A stretch of 11,078 nt of DNA from an uncultured Flavobacteriales bacterium (GCA_946478675.1 CAMLEF010000130.1:1-11078), one strand, 5' to 3'; shown: positions 1-7,110, numbered from the stretch's first letter. The notes: generated by a model not told the origin, from the sequence alone. Program-made: numbers and translations.

Positions 1-9
1 TTTTGCGGC

Positions 10-94
10 GGAGAGATGGCAGAGTGGTCGATCGCGGCGGTCTTGAAAACCGTTAGGTGTAACAGCCTCGGGGGTTCGAATCCCTCTCTCTCCG
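10..94 (+). tRNA. tRNA-Ser (anticodon UGA)
   Basis: This is a complete class II tRNA. The 7-bp acceptor stem pairs GGAGAGA (10-16) with TCTCTCC (87-93), and a G discriminator at 94 fits serine. The anticodon stem is 37-41/49-53, with loop CTTGAAA (42-48) and anticodon TGA at 44-46, reading UCA codons and probably other UCN codons. An extended variable arm (54-69, stem AGG/CCT) is the hallmark of tRNA-Ser. The T arm is GGGGG (70-74), TTCGAAT loop (75-81), CCCTC (82-86). The 3' CCA is not encoded, so it must be added after transcription. A terminator follows directly, so the gene seems to be the last or only gene of its transcript. Confidence 0.97.
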
Positions 95-102
95 CAGAGT
101 CC

Positions 103-148
103 AGTGCCGCAAACAGCAGATAATGTTGATTGCGGCACTTTTTGTTTG
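103..148 (+). terminator. Rho-independent terminator of the tRNA-Ser gene
   Basis: A perfect 10-bp inverted repeat, AGTGCCGCAA (103-112) with TTGCGGCACT (130-139), encloses a 17-nt loop and runs into TTTTT at 139-143 and then GTTTG. It starts 9 bases after the tRNA ends, as expected for an intrinsic terminator of the tRNA transcript. Confidence 0.85.
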
Positions 149-164
149 ATTTATATTGGTTCCG

Positions 165-208
165 GGTTTTGCCGTATGCAGCGATAAGTCGCGCTGCATC
201 GGCAAACC
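165..208. repeat. Long imperfect inverted repeat (hairpin) downstream of tRNA-Ser
   Basis: ATGCAGCG (176-183) pairs with CGCTGCAT (192-199) around an 8-nt loop. The stem continues with TTTGCCG (168-174) against CGGCAAA (200-206), leaving T175 bulged. One more bulged T allows GG (165-166) to pair with CC (207-208). In all about 17 pairs are interrupted only by single-base bulges. There is no T tract on either side, so it is not a typical terminator. It could be an extragenic palindrome, the end of a small mobile remnant, or a structured RNA; nothing decides between these. Confidence 0.6.
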
Positions 209-304
209 TGCTTTTGCGCTCCCTAAGTTCCCTCAGGTCACAACGCGCAGTGCCACAAGCGCGGATAGAAACCGTAAATAAATAGGAACCGTTCACAAAT
301 CAGA

Positions 305-325
305 TAATGAAGTGCCCCTTCATTA
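305..325. terminator. Hairpin just past the 343-1830 gene, possible weak terminator
   Basis: A perfect 8-bp stem TAATGAAG (305-312) with CTTCATTA (318-325) closes a 5-nt TGCCC loop. It lies 17 bases beyond the stop codon of the minus-strand gene at 343-1830, where a terminator would be expected. Reading that strand, the hairpin is followed by TCTGATTTG rather than a clean U run, so termination strength is doubtful. The rest of 209-342 holds no reading frame or other signal that I recognise. Confidence 0.4.
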
Positions 326-342
326 AATCCTATTATTGACGC

Positions 343-1830
343 CTAACCTTCCGACGGATTTTTAAAAATGTATTCTTTCAAATACTTATCTGAGACTTGC
401 TTTAATTTGGTTGTGTATTCGTCCAGCCTTTTCTCCAAAAGCTTGGATTCTTCTGAATCAACGTCAGTAAGTATGTGCTTAAAAGTCGAAGTTGCAAGTC
501 TAAGTGCTACTAAAGCTGGCACTAGACCTGCAAACCTATTCGGATTCTGATTGTAGAAATACAAACCATTGTGAGCCGGCAGAATGCTTTTTGCCAAGTG
601 ATGTTTAGTCATAACATCCCAGTGGCCATGCAAGACTTCGGAAGAACGTTTATAGAACAAATAATACAAGTTATCCTCGCCCCATACTTCCGTAGCCATT
701 TTCTCTATACTAATCTCAAACACATCACCTCTTTCAGATGCAATATTAATCTCACGTCGTCCGGATTCTTTAATGGCGTCAGCAATTATCTTCTCGCCCT
801 GCTTACGGAGCTCTTCATCGTCTGTTAACTTGACGAGCTTCTCACCGAAGAATCGTTCGCGCCCTGTGCTATATTCTCGAAATCGTTGAAACAGAGCAGG
901 ATCTTTCTTTTTCGCAAGCCAGGATAACACGATGTAGGTTTCAAGGATAGACCGAAGAACCATTTCTGCGATTTCACCTTTATGAATCTTTATGAGATCA
1001 ATAACATCTATGGATAGGTTTGAAATCCTTGCTGCAAAACCCATGTAAATTTCTCCAATGGGAACACTGAAGAAGTTGATTAATCTAATCGCTTTAAATT
1101 CTTCATAAAGGTTCTTGAACTCACTTAGTAAAGAAGCAATTTCCAATTCTTGAAAGCATTGCTCCTCCCGTTTAGTGCTATCTTCTTTAAACATAGGAGG
1201 GATTAGATAATTATAGTGCCACATTTCTTTACAGATGTCAATGTCCAAATTGCCGTTAATACCAATTGATGGAGGGAAAACCGCCATTGTCATTGATACA
1301 TTCTCAGGATTGAGTATTTGTTCTTGCGCTGTTAACCCAAACATATTGAATGGATCAAGATTGCCACTTTGGACATATTGAACCATTAAATATTTACATA
1401 GAATCGACGTTGGTGAGCGCCCATCTAAGATTTGATGATAACCCCACATAAGCAATGTTGGATTTCTTACTGCTTCCTCAAATCCAAGGCGAAACAGAGG
1501 GTAATAAAACCGTAGTATTTGATCAAAAGCATTTTTAAAGCACGTACCACGAATGTCAGCCAGAATAGTTTGGTCGGCATGAATAAGTTTGATCGTGTGG
1601 GTAAGGTTGAAATGAAATTTTTTTGTTGGACTGATCTTCCCATTAACAGTATCGCTTATGCGAATAAAATCCTCCCGTACTTTCTCAAAAGGAAATTCCT
1701 TTATCGCCATTGAGATATGCAAAGCTTCAGGAATCCTCTCAGCCCAAACAAAGTCTCGAATAAGATGAGGATGTTGGTCAAAAACTTTTTGGAACTCTGT
1801 TCTGGTTTGTCGTATTCTGCCCTTCTTCAT
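343..1830 (-). CDS. Uncharacterised protein, DUF5677/HEPN-like in its C-terminal half
   Basis: A 495-residue soluble protein with no signal peptide or membrane segment; I do not recognise a named gene. The part from about residue 225 to 460 is helical and resembles DUF5677-type proteins: a helix with RSILETYIVLSWL (293-305), an F-x-x-Y stretch at 317-320, then YKRSSEVLHGHW (393-404). The last motif contains R395-x5-H401, matching the spacing of the R-x(4-6)-H active site of HEPN ribonucleases, followed by a second His at 403. The N-terminal 220 residues have no motif I can place. The tail (455-495) is charged and probably helical. The start at 1830 is the first ATG and has no Shine-Dalgarno sequence, as is usual in this phylum. 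The gene is more AT-rich than those to its right and is the nearest gene to tRNA-Ser, which suggests acquired cargo. The DUF5677 assignment is from memory of the motif pattern; an enzymatic or defence role is inference. Confidence 0.7.
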   Translation of the reverse strand: MKKGRIRQTRTEFQKVFDQHPHLIRDFVWAERIPEALHISMAIKEFPFEKVREDFIRISDTVNGKISPTKKFHFNLTHTIKLIHADQTILADIRGTCFKNAFDQILRFYYPLFRLGFEEAVRNPTLLMWGYHQILDGRSPTSILCKYLMVQYVQSGNLDPFNMFGLTAQEQILNPENVSMTMAVFPPSIGINGNLDIDICKEMWHYNYLIPPMFKEDSTKREEQCFQELEIASLLSEFKNLYEEFKAIRLINFFSVPIGEIYMGFAARISNLSIDVIDLIKIHKGEIAEMVLRSILETYIVLSWLAKKKDPALFQRFREYSTGRERFFGEKLVKLTDDEELRKQGEKIIADAIKESGRREINIASERGDVFEISIEKMATEVWGEDNLYYLFYKRSSEVLHGHWDVMTKHHLAKSILPAHNGLYFYNQNPNRFAGLVPALVALRLATSTFKHILTDVDSEESKLLEKRLDEYTTKLKQVSDKYLKEYIFKNPSEG

Positions 1831-2072
1831 GACGGAGGGTTATTATTAAAACACATTGGTAATATAACGGCTTTACATTATCTCTGCAACTTCCTTAATC
1901 TTTGTTCGCTAAATCTTAATTGGCTCTTTTTGCAAAGGAGCAATTAGGGATATGTTCCTCAATAATTCGTCATCAATGAAATGAAAGCTCTGAATCACAT
2001 ATGAAATAAGGGGATAAAGGGTTCGGTATCCGCCTCAAAGGGTTTTTAGTTTAAAATTCCCTGCGCGTTTTC
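1831..2072. other. Gene-free AT-rich spacer upstream of the 343-1830 gene
   Basis: No convincing gene or exact -7 box is present. It contains an interrupted palindrome at 1923-1941 (GCTC...GAGC, 8 pairs including one wobble) and a direct repeat AAAGGGTT at 2016-2023 and 2037-2044, spaced 21 bases apart (about two helical turns). The promoter of the minus-strand 343-1830 gene must lie here or further right. No clear terminator for the AraC gene ending at 2073 was found. Confidence 0.4.
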
Positions 2073-2990
2073 TCAATTAAAAGAAGCCCTGAACTGCAAC
2101 GGCGACAGCTTCGTCTTCGTCTTGAAAAATTTGCTGAAAGACTGCGAATGCTCAAACCCCAGCGCATAAGCAATCTCGCTGACCGATAAACGGGTTGCAG
2201 ACAATTTCTCTTTCGCTTTTTCAATCAGCTTATGGTGGATATGCTGCTGCGTGTTTTGACCCGTCAGCACGCGCAACATATCACTTAAATAACCCGGCGA
2301 CATATTCAGTTGTTCGGCAAGCGAATGAACTGTTGGTATTCCTTCCTTCAATAGTTCTTCGTTATCAAAATAGTCATTCAGGATTTCTTCCAGCTTTTGC
2401 AGCAGGTCATTATTCATTGCTTTCCGCGTAAGGAATTGTCGCTTATAAAAACGATTGCTGTAATTCAGGAGCAGCTCGAGCTGTGAAATGACCACGTCCT
2501 GGCTAAAATCATCAATCGTGCTGTTCAGCTCCTCTGCCATGTTTTTAAAAATGGAAATGATCGTCGCCTTTTCTTTTTGTGAAAGATGCAAAGCTTCATT
2601 TACCGAATAGGAGAAGAAACCATATTGCTTTATTTTTTTCGCTAAAGGATATCCGGCTAAAAAATCAGGATGAAACAGAACCGTAAAGCCGGAATGGTCC
2701 TGGCCGATTTCCGCAGATGAGCTGACCTGGTTGGGCGCTTTGAACAATAAGCCTCCTTCATCAAAATCATAATAGCCCTGCCCGTATTTAATTTTACCGC
2801 TGAGTTTAGTTTTAAGCGAGATCTTATAAAAGCTGTGGACGAAGGAGCCGGGAAGCTGGCGTAAATCTATTTTGTTGTTTTTGTTTTCTACCAGACTGAT
2901 CATCGGATGCAAGGGCTTTGGCAGCCCAAGCAAACGATGCAGTCCGGACAAGGAATCAAATTTCTTTGGTGCTGTTTCCTTCTTTCTCAT
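2073..2990 (-). CDS. AraC/XylS-family transcriptional regulator, paired with aldo/keto reductase
   Basis: A 305-residue transcription factor. Residues 1-190 form the variable ligand-sensing or dimerisation half, with a cupin-like beta-rich stretch around 45-115 (for example the GLLFKAPNQV segment at 80-89). The DNA-binding half has the two helix-turn-helix motifs of the family. The first is around 221-244 (VHSLAEQLNMSPGYLSDMLR). The second is around 269-301 and contains the signature SEIAYALGFEHSQSFSKFFK, ending in the usual SPLQFR. Length is typical of the family. It begins 38 bases downstream of the aldo/keto reductase stop codon on the same strand with no terminator between, so the two are very likely co-transcribed, and it may control that operon. 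The inducer cannot be told from sequence. Confidence 0.93.
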   Translation of the reverse strand: MRKKETAPKKFDSLSGLHRLLGLPKPLHPMISLVENKNNKIDLRQLPGSFVHSFYKISLKTKLSGKIKYGQGYYDFDEGGLLFKAPNQVSSSAEIGQDHSGFTVLFHPDFLAGYPLAKKIKQYGFFSYSVNEALHLSQKEKATIISIFKNMAEELNSTIDDFSQDVVISQLELLLNYSNRFYKRQFLTRKAMNNDLLQKLEEILNDYFDNEELLKEGIPTVHSLAEQLNMSPGYLSDMLRVLTGQNTQQHIHHKLIEKAKEKLSATRLSVSEIAYALGFEHSQSFSKFFKTKTKLSPLQFRASFN

Positions 2991-3028
2991 TTCTTAAAAC
3001 TATCAATGATTTTAACGGGCAGAAGCAT

Positions 3029-4003
3029 TTATTTGTTCAGTATGCTCATGAACTTTTCAGGATAGCGCGTGCCGGACGCTATTCCCGCGGGCATAATCGC
3101 GTCCAGGCTTTGCAAATCTTCTTTGGTGAGCACCACGTTTTCGGACGCACTATTTTCTTCTAAATATTTTCTTCGCTTCGTGCCCGGTATGGTGATGATA
3201 TCTTCACCCTGCGCCAATACCCACGCAATGGCTAACTGCGACGGGCTGCATCCTTTTTCAATCGCCATGATTTTAATTTTCTCCACCAGTTCTAAATTCT
3301 TATAGAAGTTCTCCCCCTGGAAACGCGGCATATGTGCACGGTTATCTTTAACATCTTCCGGCTTTTTTAATTCGCCGCTTAGGAATCCCCGGCTCAGCGG
3401 TGAATAGGCAACCAGACCAATTCCTAATTCACGAATGGCAGGGAGAACATCCGTTTCAATGTCGCGCGTCCAAAGCGAATATTCTATCTGCAGCGCGGTA
3501 ATGGTATGCGTTGCCGCAGCTTTGCGAATGCTGTTGACGGATGCTTCGGAAAGGCCAATGTATTTTACAATACCCCTGTTCACTAATTCGGATAAAGCGC
3601 CCACTGTTTCTTCAACCGGAATAGTCGGATCGATTCGCGCAATCGTGTACAGGTCGATGTAATCGGTTTGGAGACGCTGTAAACTGTGCATCACCGCATG
3701 GTAAATGTAATCCTGGTGACCGTTTACACTGCCGTATCCCATCGGCGAAGCCATCATTCCTGTTTTTACGGAAAGAAAAGCTTTGTCACGTTTTCCTTTA
3801 ATCGCGCGACCGATCAGCATTTCGTTATGGCCGGAAAGATAAAAGTCGGCCGTATCCAAAAAGTTATGTCCCAGCTCCATCGCTTTTTCTATGGTTGCGA
3901 TCGATTCTTTTTCATCGCTTTGCCCATAAGCGCCCGACATTCCCATGCATCCTAAACCGATTGCTGAAACCGAAGGCCCGTTTTTTCCCAGTGTTCTTTT
4001 CAT
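3029..4003 (-). CDS. Aldo/keto reductase family oxidoreductase (catalytic His position is Ala)
   Basis: A 324-residue cytosolic protein of full family length, expected to fold as a TIM barrel and to reduce carbonyl compounds with NADPH. Family marks in order: [11 protein letters not shown] near the start (18-27); FLDTADFY (48-55) with D50 and Y55; SVKTG with K80; IGLSEAS (149-155); [12 protein letters not shown] (172-183); [10 protein letters not shown] (201-210); and the cofactor-binding [13 protein letters not shown] (272-284). Three members of the D-Y-K-H tetrad are present. In the fourth segment the usual DLYYQHRVD reads DLYTIARID (117-125), so A122 stands where His is expected. A subgroup of actinobacterial and other reductases with a QPARLDP motif shares this change, so the gene is probably functional but may prefer different substrates. 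It heads a likely operon with the AraC gene at 2073-2990. The ATG at 4003 is preceded by an A/T-rich leader and a -7-like box at 4027-4034. Confidence 0.93.
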   Translation of the reverse strand: MKRTLGKNGPSVSAIGLGCMGMSGAYGQSDEKESIATIEKAMELGHNFLDTADFYLSGHNEMLIGRAIKGKRDKAFLSVKTGMMASPMGYGSVNGHQDYIYHAVMHSLQRLQTDYIDLYTIARIDPTIPVEETVGALSELVNRGIVKYIGLSEASVNSIRKAAATHTITALQIEYSLWTRDIETDVLPAIRELGIGLVAYSPLSRGFLSGELKKPEDVKDNRAHMPRFQGENFYKNLELVEKIKIMAIEKGCSPSQLAIAWVLAQGEDIITIPGTKRRKYLEENSASENVVLTKEDLQSLDAIMPAGIASGTRYPEKFMSILNK

Positions 4004-4026
4004 GTTTTTTTGTTTTGATTACGGGA

Positions 4027-4034
4027 CAAAGTTC
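4027..4034 (-). promoter_or_regulatory. Candidate Bacteroidota -7 box for the aldo/keto reductase
   Basis: Read on the minus strand the 8-mer is GAACTTTG, one mismatch from TAnnTTTG. It lies 23 bases upstream of the ATG, a spacing similar to that of other candidate boxes in this window. No clear -33 TTTG is seen. Confidence 0.35.
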
Positions 4035-4169
4035 GGATGATCGTAACTGGAAGATGTAGCTTAACTGAGGGCTTTTGTAGCCTAAATGCGAGTGCAACGT
4101 TTGAACTTCCCTGGGTTTTTCAAACTACAACATCAAAGAACAAAACAGGATTAAATTCAGTTCATAAAG

Positions 4170-4203
4170 AAAGCCCTTCCGAAAAATTCCGGAGAGGCTT
4201 TTT
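4170..4203. terminator. Likely bidirectional terminator between SDR and aldo/keto reductase genes
   Basis: AAAGCC (4170-4175) pairs with GGCTTT (4196-4201), and TTCCG (4177-4181) pairs with CGGAG (4190-4194) including one G-U pair, with one C-A mismatch between the two segments and an 8-nt loop. The plus strand runs into TTTTT (4199-4203). The minus strand, the direction of both flanking genes, reads through GGGCTTTCTTT. It lies 24 bases past the SDR stop codon, so it probably ends the SDR transcript before the aldo/keto reductase promoter. Confidence 0.7.
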
Positions 4204-4227
4204 ACTTCGTGGCGAATGCTGCCGCTA

Positions 4228-4965
4228 TTACCAGGGCACTTCTCCCGTCGCCGGATTATTTTCTTCACTGAAGAATTTTCCGGTCGGTCCGTTTTCGTCG
4301 ATCAGCGCATACTTTACGATTCGCTTTCCGGCTTCTTCCACACTTCCCGTTCCGCGATGACCGTTGAAATCCGTCTTCGTATAGCCCGGGCAAACTGCGT
4401 TCACTTTGAAATTACTATCCCGAAGTTCGTAGGCCAGCACAACGGTGTACATGTTCATGGCCGATTTTGAAGAAAGATAAACGGCGGCCTTGTAGTCGTA
4501 ATATTTGTAAGAAGGATCGCTGTGCAACGTCAGCGAGCCCTGGCTGGAGCTCACGTTTACAATACGCGGCTCCGGCGATTTTTTCAAAAGGTCCATGAAC
4601 GCCTGCGTCACTCTTACGACGCCGTATACATTGGTGTCATACGCGGTTTTGAACTGGTCGATCGTGGCATCGAGCGCCTTTTGCGGATAGCCGCCGAAAA
4701 TGCCGGCATTATTGATGAGAATGTCCAGCGCTTTTGTTTTTCTGCCGATTTCTGCACGGGCGTTTTTTACCGATGCATCATCCGTTACGTCCAGCTCGAT
4801 CGCTTCGACGTTATTGAATCCCTCCGACTTGAGCTGGTTCACGGCTGCGATGCCGCTTTCTGAATTGCGGCTGCCGAGGAAAACATAAATTCCTTTTTGA
4901 GCGAGTTGCCGCGCCACTTCAAAGCCGATGCTTTTGTTCGCTCCTGTTACTAATGCCGATTTCAT
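4228..4965 (-). CDS. Short-chain dehydrogenase/reductase, carbonyl reductase-like
   Basis: A 245-residue classical SDR, expected to be an NADP(H)-dependent cytosolic oxidoreductase with a Rossmann fold. The cofactor motif is TGANKSIG (7-14), a variant of TGxxxGIG. R33 after the second strand (GSRN) suggests NADPH preference. D59-V60 binds the adenine region, and NNAG is at 85-88. The catalytic residues are N112, S140 (VNVSSSQG), Y163 and K167 (YLSSK), followed by CPGYTKTDFNGHRG (192-205). The Ser-Tyr gap is 23 residues, longer than the roughly 13 of most SDRs; an insertion here is typical of the carbonyl reductase (PTCR-like) branch. It begins 74 bases downstream of the AraC gene at 5040-5912, and a hairpin terminator follows at 4170-4203. 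Actual substrate is unknown. Confidence 0.94.
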   Translation of the reverse strand: MKSALVTGANKSIGFEVARQLAQKGIYVFLGSRNSESGIAAVNQLKSEGFNNVEAIELDVTDDASVKNARAEIGRKTKALDILINNAGIFGGYPQKALDATIDQFKTAYDTNVYGVVRVTQAFMDLLKKSPEPRIVNVSSSQGSLTLHSDPSYKYYDYKAAVYLSSKSAMNMYTVVLAYELRDSNFKVNAVCPGYTKTDFNGHRGTGSVEEAGKRIVKYALIDENGPTGKFFSEENNPATGEVPW

Positions 4966-4996
4966 TTCTTCTTTTTTTTAGTTTGAATCAATGAAG

Positions 4997-5004
4997 CAAA
5001 AGTG
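4997..5004 (-). promoter_or_regulatory. Candidate -7 box for the SDR gene
   Basis: Minus-strand CACTTTTG differs from TAnnTTTG by one base and lies 31 bases before the SDR ATG. The SDR may therefore have its own promoter in the short gap after the AraC gene as well as read-through. No good -33 element was identified. Confidence 0.3.
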
Positions 5005-5039
5005 GGAAGCTGAACAACAGGAGAGATGGACAAATCCAT

Positions 5040-5912
5040 TTACTGCCTTGACGAATCCTGCCGCGACTCTAAAAACTCACGCACACTTTTCCCTGTGCAT
5101 TTTTTGAAAAACCGTGAAAAGTAGTCGGGATCATTAAAGCCCAATTCATACGCCAATTCTTTCACCGAAAGGGGAGAGTAAAGCAGCTTTCGTTGCGCTT
5201 CGATCATTAAGCGATTGCTGAAAAAATCCTTCGGCGATACTCCCGAGAATTCTTTAACGATCCGGTACAAGCTGTTCGGAGTTAACGCGAGTTTGTCGGC
5301 GATCGTATGAACGGAAGGTTGCTCCGCCAGGTGCGTTTCCACGATTAATTTGAACTCGATGAACTTGGAAAGGTTCGCATTTAAAATTTGTGTGGGCTCG
5401 GCCTGTTTGAAATATGCGCTGTTCAATTCCGTCAACAGCAGGTTGAGGTAGGCTAATATGATTTCCGTGTCGGTCGCTTTATCCTCATAAAGGATCCGGT
5501 TCAGAATTTCAAAAACTTTCCGGACTCGCTCTCTCGCTGCATCATCAAACGTAATGACGGACGAGTGTAGAGGATTAACCAAAAAAGAAAATTGCTGCGG
5601 CAGCAACGCCAGCGTGTTTTCATCGAACAGCGCTTTCCAGTATTTGAGACCTGCCGTTTTAGCCGGGGGCGTAAAAACCTGGTTCGGCAGTGCAAAAAGC
5701 AATTGGCCGTCGGTGAGCGTGATATCTTTTAAATCCAGGTTGTAGGTGATCGATCCGCTGTCGATTAACACGATGAAATAAGAAGACAGCCTTCTCGGTT
5801 GCAGCAGCTTTTGCTGAATTTCTGCCGAAGGATAAGGATGGTTGTCGGTGACGACCTTTACTCCCAATTTATCATTCATTGAATTTTCGGATTTACCATT
5901 GATGCCTTGCAT
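5040..5912 (-). CDS. AraC-family transcriptional regulator, upstream of SDR
   Basis: A 290-residue AraC-type regulator. The N-terminal half (about 20-170) is the sensor, with a beta-rich cupin-like section including GQLLFALPNQVF (69-80). The latter is very similar in layout to GLLFKAPNQV in the other AraC protein of this window. The C-terminal half has HTH 1 around 201-224 (VHTIADKLALTPNSLYRIVK) and HTH 2 around 249-281 (signature LAYELGFNDPDYFSRFFKKC). The start is uncertain: ATG at 5912 gives 290 residues, while M12 (ATG at 5879) would give a 279-residue protein starting MNDKLG; neither has a Shine-Dalgarno sequence. The SDR gene lies 74 bases downstream on the same strand, making it the obvious regulatory target, though this is inference. 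Confidence 0.92.
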   Translation of the reverse strand: MQGINGKSENSMNDKLGVKVVTDNHPYPSAEIQQKLLQPRRLSSYFIVLIDSGSITYNLDLKDITLTDGQLLFALPNQVFTPPAKTAGLKYWKALFDENTLALLPQQFSFLVNPLHSSVITFDDAARERVRKVFEILNRILYEDKATDTEIILAYLNLLLTELNSAYFKQAEPTQILNANLSKFIEFKLIVETHLAEQPSVHTIADKLALTPNSLYRIVKEFSGVSPKDFFSNRLMIEAQRKLLYSPLSVKELAYELGFNDPDYFSRFFKKCTGKSVREFLESRQDSSRQ

Positions 5913-6115
5913 GTTGTCTCAATACAGCCGGAAGCGCTTTACAATGACCGCTGACAATATTCCGCTAGTATACGCTCTTTCTTTATTCGTTCTTCCGGAA
6001 CATCTTCCCGCATCAGGCGCACAATGATTCTTCGCCTCTCTTTTTTCTTTCGAAAAACGGCGTCTGGCTTACGGATCACGTACCGGTGATTTTCCTGCGA
6101 AGCCGGTAAACGCGT
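5913..6115. other. Spacer between alpha/beta hydrolase and AraC gene
   Basis: About 200 bases with no supported gene. It should hold the promoter of the minus-strand AraC gene, but I see no box close to TAnnTTTG. A small inverted repeat ATCAC/GTGAT (6075-6090) lies about 25 bases past the hydrolase stop codon, without a U tract, so no terminator is called. Confidence 0.35.
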
Positions 6116-6880
6116 TCACAGGCTGCGGATAAATTCCGTCGCTTTTTGCAGCACGATTGCCCGCGCGTCTTTATGTGGCGTGTGTCCTGTGCCCGGCACC
6201 ACCAGCTTTTCCGCCTTCCCGCCAACCTGCGACACGATTCCTTCTACCTGCCGCAGCGTGCCGAATTCATCGTTTTCTCCTTGTATGACGAGCACCGGGC
6301 ACGTAATGGCCGGAAGAAAATGTTCGATGTTCCAATGCCGGAACGCTTCGGTGAACCAGGTTTTCGCCCACGCGGAGAACAGCGCGTCGGTTTTTTCGCC
6401 GTGATATTTTTGCAGCCGCTCTCCCAGGTCTGTTGTGCGATAATCCGCTGCGGCGTTGCGGATGCCGTCGAGCGTCAGCTGCTCTACGAAAATGTGCGCG
6501 CCTTCCGTGATGACGGCTTTGATCGCTGCCGGGTATTTCGCCGCCGCGATCAGCGCGATGGAGCCACCGTCGCTGTGACCGAACAGGATGGCCGATGCAA
6601 TGCCGGCTTGTTCCAGCAGATGATGCAGCACGTCCGCTTCTTTTTCCAGGTAATCCGGCTGACGATCGCCCGGCGCAAACGGAGGCGATTCGCCATAACC
6701 CTGACGGTCGTACACGAGCACGTTGCAGTGCGTCGCGTGGCCCAGCGCTTCGGGGAAATCGCGCCAGAGCCGGGTACAGCCGAGCGAATCGTGCAGGAAA
6801 ACCAACGTCGGGCGTTCTTTCGCAAGCATTACGTGTTTCACTTTCAATGCCACGTTATCGACGGAAATTTCCTGCATCAT
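6116..6880 (-). CDS. Alpha/beta-fold hydrolase
   Basis: A 254-residue cytosolic serine hydrolase of full family length. The fold markers appear in order: VFLHDSLG (27-34, oxyanion-hole region, HD instead of the usual HG); YDRQGYGESP (57-66); the nucleophile elbow GHSDGG (101-106) with S103; VLVIQGENDEFG (196-207) with the acid D204; and VVPGTGHTPH (227-236) with the base H233. The catalytic triad Ser-Asp-His is therefore intact. No signal peptide is present. The substrate (ester, epoxide, lactone or other) cannot be told. It starts at tandem ATG codons (6880 or 6877). An exact -7 box lies only 8 bases upstream, so the leader may be extremely short. It is separated from the AraC gene by about 200 bases and probably forms its own transcript. 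Confidence 0.93.
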   Translation of the reverse strand: MMQEISVDNVALKVKHVMLAKERPTLVFLHDSLGCTRLWRDFPEALGHATHCNVLVYDRQGYGESPPFAPGDRQPDYLEKEADVLHHLLEQAGIASAILFGHSDGGSIALIAAAKYPAAIKAVITEGAHIFVEQLTLDGIRNAAADYRTTDLGERLQKYHGEKTDALFSAWAKTWFTEAFRHWNIEHFLPAITCPVLVIQGENDEFGTLRQVEGIVSQVGGKAEKLVVPGTGHTPHKDARAIVLQKATEFIRSL

Positions 6881-6888
6881 ACCGGCGA

Positions 6889-6896
6889 CAAAAGTA
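6889..6896 (-). promoter_or_regulatory. -7 promoter box of the alpha/beta hydrolase gene
   Basis: Minus-strand TACTTTTG is an exact match to the Bacteroidota -7 consensus TAnnTTTG. It ends 8 bases before the first ATG, so transcription would start almost at the start codon, implying a very short leader or a leaderless mRNA. No strong -33 TTTG is seen. Confidence 0.5.
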
Positions 6897-7054
6897 CGCT
6901 CCTGCGGAAAACGTCGTGCAGAAGCATGTGTCCCTTTTGTTATATGGTGTGGAAAAAACGCTACAGCTCATTCCGAAACAGGTGATGGCGGTATTTGCTG
7001 CGGAAAAAAAGACGCTTGATTTACTGCTGAGTAACGCATTACGGCCAGGCTGTT

Positions 7055-7085
7055 TTTGGTCTGCTGCGATTAGGTCTTTTATTTG
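7055..7085 (+). promoter_or_regulatory. Candidate Bacteroidota promoter of the PKD/T9SS protein gene
   Basis: TTTG (7055-7058) matches the -33 element. After 19 bases comes TTTATTTG (7078-7085), one mismatch from TAnnTTTG. The spacing is in the expected range and the ATG lies 25 bases further on, at 7111. Confidence 0.45.
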
Positions 7086-7110
7086 CTGTGATTTTCAAAA
7101 AAACATATCT

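Noticed and set aside
5026..5039. Small hairpin ATGGA/TCCAT beside the AraC stop codon
   Set aside because: Only five base pairs and no U tract, so not supported as a terminator.
6146..6985. 279-codon open frame on the plus strand
   Set aside because: Antisense to the hydrolase, which has an intact catalytic triad; the translation is Arg/Val/Phe-rich with no domain.
6595..7110. Upstream open extension of the PKD/T9SS protein frame
   Set aside because: It lies antisense to the alpha/beta hydrolase, is rich in Arg/Ala as shadow frames are, and would bury the clear signal peptide that starts at 7111.
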